DNA from: DAIOFH01 sp036745875
Lineage (GTDB): Bacteria; Planctomycetota; SZUA-567
DNA length: 24,074 bases
Direction: 5' to 3'
NCBI GenBank assembly: GCA_036745875.1
Contig: DAIOFH010000056.1
Location: 1 to 24,074, forward strand
The notes under the pieces were generated by a model, which worked only from the letters and a program-made list of their open reading frames with translations, did not search any database and was not told the DNA's origin. Numbering within the stretch: position 1 is the stretch's first letter; each line of letters starts with the position of its first letter. This document shows positions 23,974 through 24,074 of this stretch, in pieces. The position numbers were made by a program, and so were the translations under genes.

Positions 23974-24074
23974 TCATCCGATTTTTGCGGGGATCAGCGC
24001 GGTTGACGGCATAGTCACGGTCTTCCGGTCAATCTTAACTTCGCTTCGTGCAGCGACTTGATTCTCAACTCCAG
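23974..24074 (-). CDS. C-terminal end of an unidentified protein (partial)
   Basis: An open frame enters from the right edge and ends at TGA 23976-23974, giving 32 residues ending TMPSTALIPAKIG. The tail is not recognisable. Its stop overlaps an ATG of the kinase region (ATGA), which suggests an operon of this gene and the kinase. Only the 3' end is visible, so the call is tentative. Confidence 0.4.
   Translation of the reverse strand, partial: GVENQVAARSEVKIDRKTVTMPSTALIPAKIG

Noticed and set aside
22684..24006. 440-codon plus-strand open frame
   Set aside because: It is antisense to the second FGGY kinase and rich in Asp/Val/Gly/His with no domain pattern; a mirror frame.

Overview
The window reads as ordinary chromosome from a Gram-negative, free-living heterotroph. 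Coding DNA is GC-rich, intergenic spacers are AT-rich, promoters look sigma70-like, and several proteins carry Sec signal peptides. I see no phage, plasmid, CRISPR, rRNA or tRNA genes. Two large secreted TPR/DUF3857 proteins, an SLC1-type transporter paired with a binding protein, and carbohydrate kinases would fit the PVC group (Lentisphaerota-like) or a deltaproteobacterial-type genome. That placement is inference; no phylogenetic marker here settles it.

Layout. Positions 1-8375 are all minus strand: holA (DNA polymerase III delta), nadB (L-aspartate oxidase), then two giant secreted repeat proteins packed with 16 and 0 nt gaps, the last running off the left edge. From 8605 a plus-strand unit begins with a perfect TTGACA promoter: a CheR-like methyltransferase with a divergent active site, then an FGGY sugar kinase. 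This kinase converges on a minus-strand galactose mutarotase, followed by a zinc-ribbon membrane protein and a PACE-family efflux protein, all minus strand.

Between 13528 and 14016 there is no protein gene. Instead there is a well-formed 6S RNA gene on the minus strand with its own promoter, closing stem and Rho-independent terminator. Then come biosynthetic genes: AroL-type shikimate kinase and aroE, divergent from each other; a long hairpin repeat; an orphan HigA/HI1420-type antitoxin with a TTG start; hisC; dtd-dapB, divergent from hisC; and O-acetylhomoserine sulfhydrylase ending in a textbook terminator. At 20081-22352 a periplasmic family-3 binding protein is coupled by 4 nt to an SLC1/DAACS-like secondary transporter that has lost the family's ion and substrate signature motifs. 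At the right edge is a second FGGY kinase whose N-terminal phosphate loop is missing or frame-disrupted, plus the last 32 codons of an upstream gene.

The most interesting items are the 6S RNA, the binding protein/SLC1 pair with degenerate motifs, the DUF3857 protein whose transglutaminase-like domain seems to have lost its catalytic cysteine, the disrupted kinase, and the long intergenic hairpin. Most other genes are housekeeping functions for amino-acid, NAD and replication metabolism. I did not find a defence system or an obviously new multi-gene system.
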